64,000 nt of DNA from Chitinivibrionales bacterium (GTDB lineage Bacteria; Fibrobacterota; Chitinivibrionia; Chitinivibrionales; FEN-1185): assembly GCA_035516255.1 (NCBI GenBank), contig DATJAL010000013.1, positions 98,178 to 162,177 of the forward strand, in the 5' to 3' direction. The notes under the pieces were generated by a model. That model made no database searches. It was not told the origin of the DNA and saw only the letters and a list, made by a program, of their open reading frames with translations. Made by a program: the position numbers and the translations under genes. The first letter of the stretch is position 1, and the number at the start of each line of letters is the position of its first letter. Shown here in pieces: positions 17,771 to 27,653 of the stretch.

Positions 17771-19684
17771 TTATCGAATCACTGCTACCGGCGCATTCAC
17801 CATTCCTTTTTGTAAAATCATTGCCGCAAAGAATATCCTTCCGCTCACCGGCATCCCGTTTGCATTTTTCCCGTCCCATATAATTTCATGCTGCCCCTGC
17901 CCCATCCATCCGCTGTACAGCGTCCTTACGAGCCTGCCCTGGCAATCATGGATGAGAATCTTTACGGGCTGGCTCCGGTCAAGATTCGCCAGGAGTTCGA
18001 TATGCCCTCCGTAAAGAAGCGAATTCCGGCGTATCATCATGGAAGGCCCTTTTAACATTTGTGAACCTTTCGGCCCGCTTTTCACCCCGCTCTGATACGT
18101 GCTGTAGCAGCCGCGGTCCGGGTGCACCGGGTCCCACAGGTTTCCATTCAGGTCCGCCGGCACGCCCGGAATCGGCGTTCCGCTCTGGTAGCACGGCGAT
18201 GTTGTCTTGATCCGGTAATCATCGTCGGCGTCGCTCGTGTCAACAAACTCCGGATTACCCTTCGTAAAATTCGTTCCCATCGGGACCGGCTGGTTCCAGA
18301 ACAGCGTGTCGAAATGGTTATAGGCTATTGTGGAATTGGGAAGCGTCTTTACGCTGTCGCACCCGAACGTGTTGAAGATGTTGTCCAGCGCGCTGTAATT
18401 CGACTTTGCCGTCACCGGGTCGTCGATGAGGATGATGCCGCCGTCCACGAACGTGGTGTGCCACAAAAGCACATGGTCCCACACGCCGCTCATCTGGGAA
18501 ATGGCATACGAGGTGTCCGGGTCCTTTTCGAACAACAAATTGACAACAGCGAAATTTCTGCAGTCCGCGCCGAACAGCCCCTGGGTCGACATGTTGACGG
18601 CCTTGTTGTTGTACACAATGACGTTGTCGACGGTGTCTCCCGGGTTGTAAAACTGGACAAAGTCCGGATGCGCGCCGGTGCTGTCGCTCTTGAACCCCAC
18701 GCTGTCGATGTCGATGTTGATCGCCGTGAGGTTGTTCGCGGGACGGTAAATGTCGGAGCCGATCCGCTTGATGGTGGCGTTGCGCAAGAACGGATAGGTC
18801 TGTACGTTCATCAGGTCGCGCACCGTGCAGTCGGTGAGATACGTCCGGTACGGCGAGTTGCCGCCGAACGGGTTGCTGCCGTTGTACTGGCCGCGCTTGT
18901 CGTACAGCGTCACGCCGTCGAACCAGATGTCATTGCCGCTTTCGAAATAAAAAATGGTCCCGTAGCCGGGCGCGTTGTCGCCGTACACGGAGACGTTCTT
19001 CCAGTGCACCATGTTCTCGCCGAACCTGCCCGTGCTCGTGCCGTCTTCGGTGTAGCCGGCGATCACCACGTCGCCGGCGGCCAGGCCGGGCGCGGCCATG
19101 ATGGTGGTCCAATATCGATAATTTTTGCTCGCCAGCTTGGTGCTTAGCTTGTAGTTCTTGCTTGCCTTCAGGTAAACGGTACCGCCGGCGCCGACCAGTT
19201 TGTATCCTTTCTCAATGGTCTGGTACGGGCCGGTTTGGACGCCGGTCCCGGTCGCGTCGCTGCCGTTGTCGCAATCGACCCAGGCGATATTACTGTTTGT
19301 CAAAGTTCCATGGGAATTCGCATAAAGCCTGAGCGTGTCGAGCGTCCGCGCCGTATGGCCGCTTCCGTCGGGAAAGGCGGTGGCGGTCACGCTTATTGGT
19401 CCGTCTGCATAATCGGCCGCATGGAGGGTCACCCAGTACTCGTAAACATTGACCGCGCTGTTGCAGGTGGGATCGGTGGCCCGCTGGACCAAGGTTCCAT
19501 TCACTTTGAACTCCACGTCGACGCCGGTCTCGTGAAACGCCACCACGCCCACGTTGATGCTGGAGTCGAAGACCTGGAAGGGCACCATATCCCAGTTGGC
19601 GATGACCCGGGTGGCGCGAAGGGGAAGGCTGGTTGACAGGATAATAAACGCGGACAGCAGGAGAAGACTGTTTCTAGTTTTCAT
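17771..19684 (-). CDS. secreted beta-helix protein with FlgD-like C-terminal domain
   Basis: A 637-residue protein with a signal peptide (SLLLLSAFIILSTSLPLRA). An N-terminal Ig-like region (DVEFKVNGTLVQRATDP, ISVTATAFPDGSGHTARTL) is followed by a beta-helix (GPYQTIEKGYKLVGAGGTVY, then repeated Asn-rich rungs such as VIVYNNKAVNMS) and a FlgD-type tail (VKILIHDCQGRLVRTLYSGW, HEIIWDGKNANGMPVSGRIF). It is the last gene of the operon that starts at 24598; the preceding gene ends 27 bases upstream. The tail suggests sorting to or through the outer membrane. A polysaccharide substrate is likely but not shown. Confidence 0.8.
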   Translation of the reverse strand: MKTRNSLLLLSAFIILSTSLPLRATRVIANWDMVPFQVFDSSINVGVVAFHETGVDVEFKVNGTLVQRATDPTCNSAVNVYEYWVTLHAADYADGPISVTATAFPDGSGHTARTLDTLRLYANSHGTLTNSNIAWVDCDNGSDATGTGVQTGPYQTIEKGYKLVGAGGTVYLKASKNYKLSTKLASKNYRYWTTIMAAPGLAAGDVVIAGYTEDGTSTGRFGENMVHWKNVSVYGDNAPGYGTIFYFESGNDIWFDGVTLYDKRGQYNGSNPFGGNSPYRTYLTDCTVRDLMNVQTYPFLRNATIKRIGSDIYRPANNLTAINIDIDSVGFKSDSTGAHPDFVQFYNPGDTVDNVIVYNNKAVNMSTQGLFGADCRNFAVVNLLFEKDPDTSYAISQMSGVWDHVLLWHTTFVDGGIILIDDPVTAKSNYSALDNIFNTFGCDSVKTLPNSTIAYNHFDTLFWNQPVPMGTNFTKGNPEFVDTSDADDDYRIKTTSPCYQSGTPIPGVPADLNGNLWDPVHPDRGCYSTYQSGVKSGPKGSQMLKGPSMMIRRNSLLYGGHIELLANLDRSQPVKILIHDCQGRLVRTLYSGWMGQGQHEIIWDGKNANGMPVSGRIFFAAMILQKGMVNAPVAVIR

Positions 19685-19711
19685 GGAGCACTCCTTTCAA
19701 ATTCATTTCAT

Positions 19712-20110
19712 CTAATCTTGTCCATACCAGGTAAATGTGCCGGTCTTCTTGTCAACACCCCCGAATTGAGTGTTGTTGTAAACTATCCAGACAACTTCTT
19801 TTTTCTCATTTGAATAGTCTTTGTCAAAGTGAAAATTGACGATTACCGGTCTCTTGACCCGATAGGTCCTTATGTTGTTGTCTTTCCATGGATCGGTCCG
19901 CCAAACCACCTTGCCCTTTTTATCAATGGCAGTGATAATTATTTGTGCGGAATCAAGAAAGTACTTGTAGCCTGTCGATGAATCAGTCAACGTATCCCTT
20001 ATCACCTTTACCGGCAATGTCGCATGACCAATATAGGAGTAAGTGGTGTCTGCAAAACAGTTCGCCGAAGCGCATATCAGCACGACGCAGAAAGAGATTA
20101 TAATTCTCAT
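19712..20110 (-). CDS. small secreted protein in the beta-helix operon
   Basis: A 132-residue protein with a clear signal peptide (IIISFCVVLICASANCFA). The mature part is a single beta-rich domain (YSYIGHATLPVKVIRDTLTD, AQIIITAIDKKGKVVWRTDP, PVIVNFHFDKDYSNEKKEVV) that I cannot place in a family. It has no cysteine pairs or catalytic motif. The start overlaps the stop of the upstream beta-helix gene by four bases, so it is translated from the same message. It could be a carbohydrate-binding or accessory domain supplied in trans. Confidence 0.7.
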   Translation of the reverse strand: MRIIISFCVVLICASANCFADTTYSYIGHATLPVKVIRDTLTDSSTGYKYFLDSAQIIITAIDKKGKVVWRTDPWKDNNIRTYRVKRPVIVNFHFDKDYSNEKKEVVWIVYNNTQFGGVDKKTGTFTWYGQD

Positions 20111-21516
20111 TTGCCCCGCCTCGCAACCATCACTTTTTGAACCGCATTACCCCCGTTGCCCGGCACCTCAACAAAATACACCCCTGATGAAAGCCCTGAA
20201 CCATCCAGAAAATTCTCACGCTGCTTGTTCATCGGCCTTTCCAGCACTTTTTTCCCGGCAAAGGTAAAAAGAGAAACCATGATGCGCTCATTGCCATATG
20301 CATTATTGAAAGTCAACACTATTGAAGAAGTCAACGGATTCCAAACCGCAAAGAAGTCTTGACGCTGCGGCGCGCCCGGCATTCTGCCGGTTATCGACGT
20401 ACCGTCCGTCAAGGGATGCGGATAGATGTACGGCACATAGCCCGGCCTTGCGCTCAGATAATAGTCGCGGTTCACTTGGACCATGGCGGGCGTCTGGCTT
20501 CCCACGGACATGGAAGCGTCGTTGTTCCAGACATACGCGGGATCGGAAACCTGGTTTTTCCCGCGCCCGATCTGGTAGAGCGCCGGGTATCCGCTGTCTT
20601 CCTCGTATAAATCGATGGTGCCGGTCACCTGGTTCGCGCCGGTGTGATGGTTGTTGAACACCACGCCGCTCCCGGCGCGGAGCGTGATGTAGCAGCACTG
20701 GCTCGCGTTCGGCACGGTGGTGCTGAAGGTGTTTTCGTAGATCTCCCACCACCGGGCGCCGATCATGCCGGCCGTGCCGTGCTGGTCGATCTGCGCCATT
20801 TCGACGCTGTTGTGCCTGAACACCGTGCGCGCTCCGTAATACGACTGCACCGCGGAACATCCCCAGAAATACGCGGGGTTGCCCGTCGCGTTGTTCGTGA
20901 AGGTGTCGTCCTCAATGTAAACCGCGTCCCCGCTGCCGGGAACGATGTCGTAACTCCAGCCCGAGGCATCGCTCGGCCCGTAGGCGCTGTTGTGGATTAT
21001 TTCGGCATTGCCCGCGGCATTGAACGCATTGTGGTCGATGACGCCGGTGAGCGCTCCTCCCCAGAGCTGTACCGCGGTCCCCCCGGACGGGACCGTGAAG
21101 GCGCAGTGGTCGATGCGGAACACGCCGGCGCCGCCCACTTCCAGATTGTAAACGGTGACCGCGGCCGCGTTCCCGTTGAAGGTGATGCCGGAAAACCGCC
21201 TGAAGGAGCCGGTGTCGCAGACCAGCTGGCCCGTGTACGACCCGGCCATCGCGTTGTTGATGACGGTCTTCCCCGCTCCCGCGCCCAGCAGCGTTATCCC
21301 CTTGTCCATGGAGACAACACCGCCCCACGTTCCGCTGCCCGGAGGCAAAGCCACGGTGTCGCCTGCCTTCGTCGCGTTTATCGCCGACTGGACGTCGGTT
21401 TGGGAACAGGTGGGCGCGGAAATGATTACGGCGTGAATAGCGGTGAATAAGCCGATAGTCAACACGTAAATCATGATGCCCCATGGATTGGCTGGAAAGG
21501 ATTTTGGTTTTTTCAT
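20107..21516 (-). CDS. secreted right-handed beta-helix protein
   Basis: A 469-residue protein with an N-terminal membrane/signal segment (WGIMIYVLTIGLFTAIHAV). The N-cap (CSQTDVQSAINATKAGDTVA, LPPGSGTWGG, GITLLGAGAGKTVINN) and the following rungs (VTVYNLEVGGAGVFRIDHCA, GVIDHNAFNAAGNAEIIHN) mark a pectate-lyase-like parallel beta-helix. The C terminus is a sorting-type module (RIMVSLFTFAGKKVLERPMN, SGLSSGVYFVEVPG). It lies 31 bases downstream of the preceding beta-helix gene and overlaps the next small gene. Catalytic residues cannot be assigned without a structure-based alignment. Confidence 0.8.
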   Translation of the reverse strand: MKKPKSFPANPWGIMIYVLTIGLFTAIHAVIISAPTCSQTDVQSAINATKAGDTVALPPGSGTWGGVVSMDKGITLLGAGAGKTVINNAMAGSYTGQLVCDTGSFRRFSGITFNGNAAAVTVYNLEVGGAGVFRIDHCAFTVPSGGTAVQLWGGALTGVIDHNAFNAAGNAEIIHNSAYGPSDASGWSYDIVPGSGDAVYIEDDTFTNNATGNPAYFWGCSAVQSYYGARTVFRHNSVEMAQIDQHGTAGMIGARWWEIYENTFSTTVPNASQCCYITLRAGSGVVFNNHHTGANQVTGTIDLYEEDSGYPALYQIGRGKNQVSDPAYVWNNDASMSVGSQTPAMVQVNRDYYLSARPGYVPYIYPHPLTDGTSITGRMPGAPQRQDFFAVWNPLTSSIVLTFNNAYGNERIMVSLFTFAGKKVLERPMNKQRENFLDGSGLSSGVYFVEVPGNGGNAVQKVMVARRGK

Positions 21517-21547
21517 GATTGCTCTGTCCTCAGATGGATCAAATTGT

Positions 21548-23095
21548 TTACCTTATGATTATTTCTTTTTGTACAAAGGATGATTTTCCGGAAGTCAATT
21601 TGAACAAATACACGCCGGCATGACAGCTTTGGCTATTCCATGAAATTGAATTCCTCCCTACATCAGTCCAAGAATTCAGCAGCGTGTTGATTCGCCTGCC
21701 TGAAACATCAAGGATTTCCAATTCGACGTGCCCGGCTCTCGGATTAACAAACTCAATTCCGTTCCGGTTGACAATGATGAATTTCAGATCAGGGAGAGCC
21801 TGATCGGCAGCCGCCGGGCCTTCTATCATGCTTGAATTTGCAAATTCATACGCCCCCAGGTCCGGCGGCCCGTACGCCGTCCTGCTCACGCCGTCCTTGT
21901 CCGTGGGAACGACCGCCGTCAGGTCGTCGCCCGCGTCAATCGGCGCGGCGCCCTTGACCAGATGGTAATCGGCGCTGGCCGTGTCGACAAAATAGCCGGC
22001 CTGGGCCGGCAGGTTTTTTCCCGTTGCGGGCCCGATGTTGTTCCTCACGTCCAGCGCGCCGGCGACGTGGAACACGGCGCCGCCCGGCGCCGCGTCGATG
22101 GTGTTGTGGTAAAGGGCGCGGGTGTAGGAATCGTTCGACTGGTTGTCAACGTAGATGCCGTAGCCGCTCACGTGCCGTATGACGTTGTTGTACACGGTGG
22201 TTCCCGTGCCCGCCCGGATCGCGGTCTTCACGTCGTGGATGAAATTGTCCCGCACCACCTGCTGCGGGTCGCTTGCGTAATTCTGCACGGCGCCGACCGA
22301 CTGGTTCACCTCTATCGCGCCCACGTCGTTGCCGTTCTGCGACCAGTCGGAGCCGAGGTTGACATTGTAGATGTTGTTCCCTTCCGCGGTGATGTGATGC
22401 GTGCCGATCTTAAACTCAATGCCCTCGTCGGTGGTGTTGTAGACGGTGGTGTTTCGCACGGTCACGTTGTTCGTGTTGTCGAGGGGCGCGGCGTCGCCCG
22501 TGCCGATATAAATTCCCTCCCCGTTGTACTGCCACTGCCTTGTGTCATGGACCGTACAGCTGTCCACGGTCACGAACGATGAATTCAGATGGACGTGCAG
22601 CCCCTCCTGCCCGACGTGGTGGATCGTGCACCTGTTTATCGATATAGTGCTCGAGGAGTCGATAAAAAGCCCCTGGTTGTAATTCGTGATCGTGAATCCC
22701 CGCAAAGTGATGTGGCTCGTGTTGATTATCTTGCACCTGCCGGTGTTGACGCCGCTGCCGAGCAGCAGCACCGTGTCGCCGTGAAAGGCGCTGATGGTCG
22801 TGTTCGCGCCGGGTTTTCCCGCCGGTCCCGATATGTAAAGGGCCTCGTTGTAAGTGCCGGCGCGCACATACACGGTGTCTCCGGAGGACATGCGGGAAAT
22901 AGCGTAGCTGATGGTGCAGAACGGCTGCGCCAGGGTGCCGCGTCCCGCCGCGTCCTGGCATGGCGGGGAACCGGCGTTGTTGACATAATACACCGCAGCG
23001 AAGGAATATCCGGCGAGTCCGAACAGTGCAAAGCAGACAAGCGGGATAAACCGCGGTTGGTGAGCCATGATCCTGCACGACGCCGCTGTTTTCAT
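21548..23095 (-). CDS. secreted right-handed beta-helix protein (DUF1565/PbH1 type)
   Basis: A 515-residue exported protein. After a signal peptide (FIPLVCFALFGLAGYSFA) comes a DUF1565-like opening (YYVNNAGSPPCQDAAGRGTL, PFCTISYAISRMSSGDTVYV, RAGTYNEAL) and PbH1 repeats (GFTITNYNQGLFIDSSSTIS, VTVDSCTVHDTRQW, VTVRNTTVYNTTDEGIEF). The tail (VELEILDVSGRRINTLLNSW, GVYLFKLTSGKSSFVQKEII) is a sorting domain. It lies 15 bases after the first gene of the operon. DUF1565 proteins commonly act on polysaccharides such as alginate, pectin or chondroitin; the exact activity here is unknown. Confidence 0.82.
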   Translation of the reverse strand: MKTAASCRIMAHQPRFIPLVCFALFGLAGYSFAAVYYVNNAGSPPCQDAAGRGTLAQPFCTISYAISRMSSGDTVYVRAGTYNEALYISGPAGKPGANTTISAFHGDTVLLLGSGVNTGRCKIINTSHITLRGFTITNYNQGLFIDSSSTISINRCTIHHVGQEGLHVHLNSSFVTVDSCTVHDTRQWQYNGEGIYIGTGDAAPLDNTNNVTVRNTTVYNTTDEGIEFKIGTHHITAEGNNIYNVNLGSDWSQNGNDVGAIEVNQSVGAVQNYASDPQQVVRDNFIHDVKTAIRAGTGTTVYNNVIRHVSGYGIYVDNQSNDSYTRALYHNTIDAAPGGAVFHVAGALDVRNNIGPATGKNLPAQAGYFVDTASADYHLVKGAAPIDAGDDLTAVVPTDKDGVSRTAYGPPDLGAYEFANSSMIEGPAAADQALPDLKFIIVNRNGIEFVNPRAGHVELEILDVSGRRINTLLNSWTDVGRNSISWNSQSCHAGVYLFKLTSGKSSFVQKEIIIR

Positions 23096-23110
23096 TCATA
23101 CGCTCCCTGT

Positions 23111-24598
23111 TTACTTGACCACAATTATTTTCTGGATCGCGCCTGTCGTCCTGCTCTTTACGATGCACGTTCCCTGCCTGTCAATCCGGTCCGCGAAAAG
23201 ACGCTTGCCGGCGCAATCGTAAAGCGTGAGATCCACATTGTTCTGCAAACAGCGTTTGAGAAGCGCCGGGGTGATCGGATTTTGGATCATGGGACGCAGG
23301 GCTTGAAAATCCCGTTGTCCTGAAAATCCCCGTACCGCGGAATTCGAAAACTCGAACGCGCCGATGTCGAAAACGCCGTTGTACGGCCGCGCAGTGCCGT
23401 CGTAATCCGTGGCCACGGGGAGCGTTGTTCCCGCGTCAACGGCCGGGCTTGTCGAGGTGATGCGGAAATTGTTGTTCGCGGAATCCACGAACTGCGGGTC
23501 AACGTTCATCTTGTCATGGCCGCCGGTAGCGGCATAGGTGGACGCGTTGAACAGGTTGTAGTCCTCGGTGACCGGCGCGGCGCCGTTATTCACGATGATG
23601 GCGTGGTCGTAGCACTTGCTGAAGATGTTGTTCTTGACAATTGCGCCTGACGTGAAGCTCCCGCCGAACCCCGCGCCGTAGTACTTGATGTCATAGAACG
23701 TGTTGTTGTACACGAAAATGTTGGTGATGCCGTCGCTCACGCACAGGCCCCACGCCGCCGAATGCGCGAAAATATTATTCTTGAACGTGAAGTCGTGGTT
23801 GTTGTGATGATAGATGCCCTCGGCCATCAGGCCTTCGTCGCACTCGCTGCACCAGTTGCCGTCCCAGGTGATGTTGGCCGCGTGCTCGCCGTTGTTGTCG
23901 AAGGTCTGCCAGCAGTCGAGGTGCGCGCTGCCCACCTCGCTGAACACCGTGCCGTGGAAATAATTGTGCCTGAACATGATGCTGTCGCCGAAGAACCGCG
24001 AATAGTCGCAGTCGTCCGTGGTGTCGTACTGGAACAGGCGGTCGACCTCGTTTCCCTCCACCAGGAAATTGGTGCCGGTCACCGTGATGCCGTACTGGCA
24101 GTGGTGCACGTGGTTGGCGCCGATGTACACCGAGTCCCACGGCCCGCCGCTCCAGTTGGACTGGATGCCCGGCCCGGGAATGTCATGGCAGTAGTTGTCC
24201 ACGATCTCCAGGTTGCTGCTCGAGATCCACACGCCCCCGCCGTTCCAGCCGCCTTGGCTGTAGGTGATGTCAAACCCCTCGACGCGAAGATAATTCGCGC
24301 TGCCCGTGTTGAACCCCTGCATGAACACGGTGCGACGGGGATCGGCCTTGAATACAATTTTTTTGCCGATTGAACCTGAATGACCGGAAGTAAACGAAAT
24401 GCGCTCGTTGTAGGTTCCGGACTTGACAATCACGGAATCTCCGGCGACGGCGACCGCGGCGGCCTTGGAAATGGTCTTCCACGGCTGCGCCGCGGTGCCG
24501 GGGTTTGCGTCGGCGGAATTTGATGCGGACTGGTCGACGTAGTAGGTGGCGGCACAAACAATGGAACAGAAAAGAAGAACAGGAAGTGAAAGTTTCAT
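23111..24598 (-). CDS. secreted right-handed beta-helix protein, first gene of the operon
   Basis: A 495-residue protein. I chose the ATG at 24598 because it starts directly on a signal peptide (LSLPVLLFCSIVCA) and has a GGGGG-rich ribosome-binding site; the frame extends 52 codons further without support. The mature part opens YYVDQSASNSADANPGTAAQ, PWKTISKAAAVAVAGDSVIV, KSGTYNERI, the DUF1565 pattern, followed by PbH1 rungs (YGITVTGTNFLVEGNEVDRL, NIFVYNNTFYDIKYYGAG). The C terminus (VDLTLYDCAGKRLFADRIDR) is a short sorting tail. It leads a tight unit of five genes reaching to 17771. Confidence 0.82.
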   Translation of the reverse strand: MKLSLPVLLFCSIVCAATYYVDQSASNSADANPGTAAQPWKTISKAAAVAVAGDSVIVKSGTYNERISFTSGHSGSIGKKIVFKADPRRTVFMQGFNTGSANYLRVEGFDITYSQGGWNGGGVWISSSNLEIVDNYCHDIPGPGIQSNWSGGPWDSVYIGANHVHHCQYGITVTGTNFLVEGNEVDRLFQYDTTDDCDYSRFFGDSIMFRHNYFHGTVFSEVGSAHLDCWQTFDNNGEHAANITWDGNWCSECDEGLMAEGIYHHNNHDFTFKNNIFAHSAAWGLCVSDGITNIFVYNNTFYDIKYYGAGFGGSFTSGAIVKNNIFSKCYDHAIIVNNGAAPVTEDYNLFNASTYAATGGHDKMNVDPQFVDSANNNFRITSTSPAVDAGTTLPVATDYDGTARPYNGVFDIGAFEFSNSAVRGFSGQRDFQALRPMIQNPITPALLKRCLQNNVDLTLYDCAGKRLFADRIDRQGTCIVKSRTTGAIQKIIVVK

Positions 24599-24992
24599 GA
24601 AGCAGCCCCCTTTTATTAGAGTAGTGATAAACCCGCTTCTTATTAAATCTCCCGGCTCATGAACCTCATTGTCCATCTTACTAGTACATTCCATCATTTT
24701 ATCGTAACGAACTTTTGGGGCACCATCATTGCTCCCGTTTTTCCACCCGGACATAAGTTCCTTGCGGCAAATCCTTTATGTCAAGCAATCAGGATTTTTC
24801 AATTCCGCCACCCAACTGCCGTATCACCAGCCTTTGAGTTTAATTGACTTAATGGAGGTATCAGGATATAACTGATAAAAAACATTCTCAATTCATATCA
24901 TTTTTTCCACAATAGATCACTAACAATAGGGCAGACCCACGAGCCCCCCTTTCCAAGGGGTTCGGGGGTTGTTATAATAAGCATTTTCCTTG

Positions 24993-25024
24993 GCAGGTCT
25001 TGGGGGCGGCCAGCCCCTACCTGC
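24993..25024. terminator. hairpin downstream of the 25.1-27.2 kb beta-helix gene
   Basis: GCAGGTCTTGGGGGC pairs with GCCCCTACCTGC across a GGCCA loop. It lies about 40 bases beyond the stop of the minus-strand gene and lacks a long T tract, so it may be a transcript-end or stability element rather than a classical terminator. A second small hairpin (CCCCCCTTTCC/AAGGGG) is at about 24944-24968. The rest of the 24599-25063 gap shows nothing else. Confidence 0.45.
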
Positions 25025-25063
25025 TTTACCATTTTTTATTAAAAATGAAACAATCGTCTTCGG

Positions 25064-27172
25064 TCAAAATATCCCTACCACTTTTCTCACCCCTCCCGCT
25101 ATTCCTATCACGTAAAGTCCCTCCGATAAACTTTTCCCCTGATTGTCCCTCCCGTCCCAGAAAAACCTCGCCCCGTTTGCCGACGATTGGTCCGGCGCAA
25201 GCGTTCTGACCGTCCGGCCTATTATGTCGCAAATTGTCAAACGGCATTTTGCCTCCGCGCCCGTCATTTTAATCATCCATTCATGCCCACCCGGCATCCG
25301 GCGGACGGATAGCGACACAGGCCCCTGCCTCATCAAATTCGCAGGAGCATTGGACACGGCCGTTGTATAGCAGTTGTCTGCGTTGAAGGTCAGCGGATCC
25401 CCGCTGCCGTCGGCCGGGCCCTTCATGATGTTCGCATAACAGTTGCACGCGGGGATCTGGTGCGCATGGCCCGCCAGGCCCGAAAGCGCGCCGCCGGAAA
25501 CATCGGGGCCGATCGGCGGCCAGGCGATCGCGCTCGGCCACCACGCCGGCTTTGCAGACAGGAAAAACGAGGCGGGCAGCGTCTTGCCCGCGGGCACGGG
25601 ATTGGCGTACTTGGCGATCGCGCTAGGCACTTCGGACGCCTCCCACCGCGCCGAGTCGCTCACGACGTCGTAATTGCCCCAGCGCATGGTCGTGGCCGGA
25701 ACGAGCGGGTCTGCCGGGATGGTCACGGTGCCGTTTGAGTTGCCGCCGCCGAGGGCATACACCTGTCCGCTGCCGTACGGCGCCGGCGTCTGATAATTTA
25801 TGGTGATGCCGGCGGTGCCGAGCACGTTGCCGACGATGTTGCAGTACCGCTTGTAGGAATCGAGCCGCACCGGGATCAGGTTGTTCAGCTTGCCCTTTTC
25901 CCATCCTGTAAAGCGGTTGCGGAACAGCGTGTTCATGCCGCCGGTGCCGTGGAACAGGTCGGCGCCGAACATTGACCCATCGTTGCCCTCGAGCAGGTCG
26001 AACTCGTTGCCCTCGTTGTGGTCGGTGGCGCTGCCGTACAGAAAATCGGCCGACGCGGTCTCGTAGTCGTTGATGGAGAAGTTGTACGCGATCACGTCTC
26101 CCACGCCGAGCTGCAGCAGCTGCGGCGCCGTGACGTGCTGGAAAATGTTGTTGATCACGAGGTTGTCCGACCCGAGGTATATCTCCACGCCGTAGCTCTG
26201 CGTCTGGCCGTGCTGCGTGCCGTAAAAATAGCAGTCGGCAATGGTGTTGTGCGCCGAGGCGCACAGCTGCACGTGGTTACGGTTGGAGTTGACGGACCGG
26301 ACCCCCTTCACCCAGCAGTTGATCGCGCCGTACATGCTGATGCCGTTGATCTCGCCCGCGGCGCTGTCGTGGTTGATGGAAAGGTCTTCGAGCCCGGCGT
26401 TCTGCATCGGCCGCACCCACCACGCGCCGGGCGAAAGCGCGGCGGTCCAGGTCGGGGCGTACAGGGCCGGCGAGATGGTGTAGACACTCCCGTTGATCGC
26501 CGTGACCTTCACGATCTGCGTCTGACCGTGCTGGATGTTGTTTATCACGCGGCCGCCGTTTCCTCCTTCGAGTGAGCAGGGAAATGTGGTGTTGTCGCAT
26601 ACGAAAAGCTCGCCGTTGTCGGCCGCCGCGTTTTCCTGGTCGAGTATGAGGTACTGCCCCACGGCGATTCCCGAGCTGCCCACGTTCGTGAGCGTGATTT
26701 GCGCGGTTCCCTGCGCAAAGCCGGCGGTCCAGACCGCGGCATTGGTGCCGCCCGGCCATGCATCTTTGTCGCCGCCCCATACGTGATTCTCGGCCGTAAA
26801 GCACACCACGCCGTAGCCGCCGAAACAGGCGTTGACGCCGGTGAAGACCAGGAAGGTCTTGTCCGCGCCGGCGCCGCGCACCGTGACATCGCTCTTGAGC
26901 ACGATGCCGCCTGCCAGGGAATACGTTCCGGCGCTCAGGGACACCACCTGGCCGGCCGGGCACGCCGCGATGGCCGCGTTGATCTGGTCGGCCGTGGCGC
27001 CCGGGTTGAGCGTGGTGTAAATTGCGGCCCTGTTCGGGACGCCCCCTTCGACGCCGGCCTTGCCCCAGTCGATCGACCGGCTGGCCGCGACGATGCCGGT
27101 TGCGTTCTGGGAATAGGCAAGCCCGAGCGATACTATCACGGTGATGACCGTTTTTATTGGGATATGTGACAT
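25064..27172 (-). CDS. secreted pectate-lyase-like beta-helix protein with sorting tail
   Basis: A 702-residue protein started at the ATG at 27172, which has GGAGG a few bases upstream. Signal peptide IPIKTVITVIVSLGLAYS. The N-cap repeats the plan of the 15.0-17.1 kb protein: SRSIDWGKAGVEGGVPNRAA, TADQINAAIAACPAGQVVSL, SAGTYSLAGG, VTVRGAGADKTFLVF. The helix is long, with rungs such as CWVKGVRSVNSNRNHVQLCA and NLVINNIFQHVTAPQLLQLG. The tail (CRLTICDIIGRTVRTLAPDQ, FFWDGRDNQGKSLSEGLYVI) is a FlgD-type Ig domain. It is separated by 465 bases from the downstream operon and so is probably its own transcription unit. Confidence 0.82.
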   Translation of the reverse strand: MSHIPIKTVITVIVSLGLAYSQNATGIVAASRSIDWGKAGVEGGVPNRAAIYTTLNPGATADQINAAIAACPAGQVVSLSAGTYSLAGGIVLKSDVTVRGAGADKTFLVFTGVNACFGGYGVVCFTAENHVWGGDKDAWPGGTNAAVWTAGFAQGTAQITLTNVGSSGIAVGQYLILDQENAAADNGELFVCDNTTFPCSLEGGNGGRVINNIQHGQTQIVKVTAINGSVYTISPALYAPTWTAALSPGAWWVRPMQNAGLEDLSINHDSAAGEINGISMYGAINCWVKGVRSVNSNRNHVQLCASAHNTIADCYFYGTQHGQTQSYGVEIYLGSDNLVINNIFQHVTAPQLLQLGVGDVIAYNFSINDYETASADFLYGSATDHNEGNEFDLLEGNDGSMFGADLFHGTGGMNTLFRNRFTGWEKGKLNNLIPVRLDSYKRYCNIVGNVLGTAGITINYQTPAPYGSGQVYALGGGNSNGTVTIPADPLVPATTMRWGNYDVVSDSARWEASEVPSAIAKYANPVPAGKTLPASFFLSAKPAWWPSAIAWPPIGPDVSGGALSGLAGHAHQIPACNCYANIMKGPADGSGDPLTFNADNCYTTAVSNAPANLMRQGPVSLSVRRMPGGHEWMIKMTGAEAKCRLTICDIIGRTVRTLAPDQSSANGARFFWDGRDNQGKSLSEGLYVIGIAGGVRKVVGIF

Positions 27173-27653
27173 TTCTATCCTCCCCGGTTTGGAATTCTTT
27201 TCTAAAATGCCCGCTCTATCAAAATAATACCCAGATATTCCCTTTTTCGCAAGACAAATGTGGGATATCATCGGACTGTTCGGGCCAGGTCATTTCCGGC
27301 ATCCGGCTCAAGAACAAATTTTTTCATAAATATGCTTGGGCCGTTCATCGCCAATATATTTTAGTAGCCGTTGAGGGGGAGGGGAATTGCATCGGGCAAA
27401 AGGTGCCGCAGCATCGGCGCTGAAGCGTCATGCGGCAAAATGCATTTTTTGTTCCGACTGCGCTTAAAAAATTCCTCGGATTTCACCCCGAGACTTTCCC
27501 CCGTCCCCGCCATAATCTCATAAAAACTCATTGATTAATTTCTTAAAATGACGGCATTATTTCCTTATATTATCGTCTGCAAAACAGCCGGGGCTTATTA
27601 ATCGCTTAATCGGAGCCGATACACTTTTTACCACACTTTAGAGGAGGTCTTTA
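27173..27653. other. divergent intergenic region
   Basis: This 481-base gap separates a leftward beta-helix gene from the rightward beta-propeller pair, so it must carry promoters for both. No gene, tRNA or clear palindrome is visible. The plus-strand side has a strong AGAGGAGG ribosome-binding site just before 27654, and the minus-strand side GGAGG before 27172. I could not fix promoter boxes with confidence. Confidence 0.4.

Noticed and set aside
27173..27653. Riboswitch in the divergent gap
   Set aside because: No conserved aptamer motif or alternative hairpins could be traced; the genes are secreted proteins without a metabolite theme.
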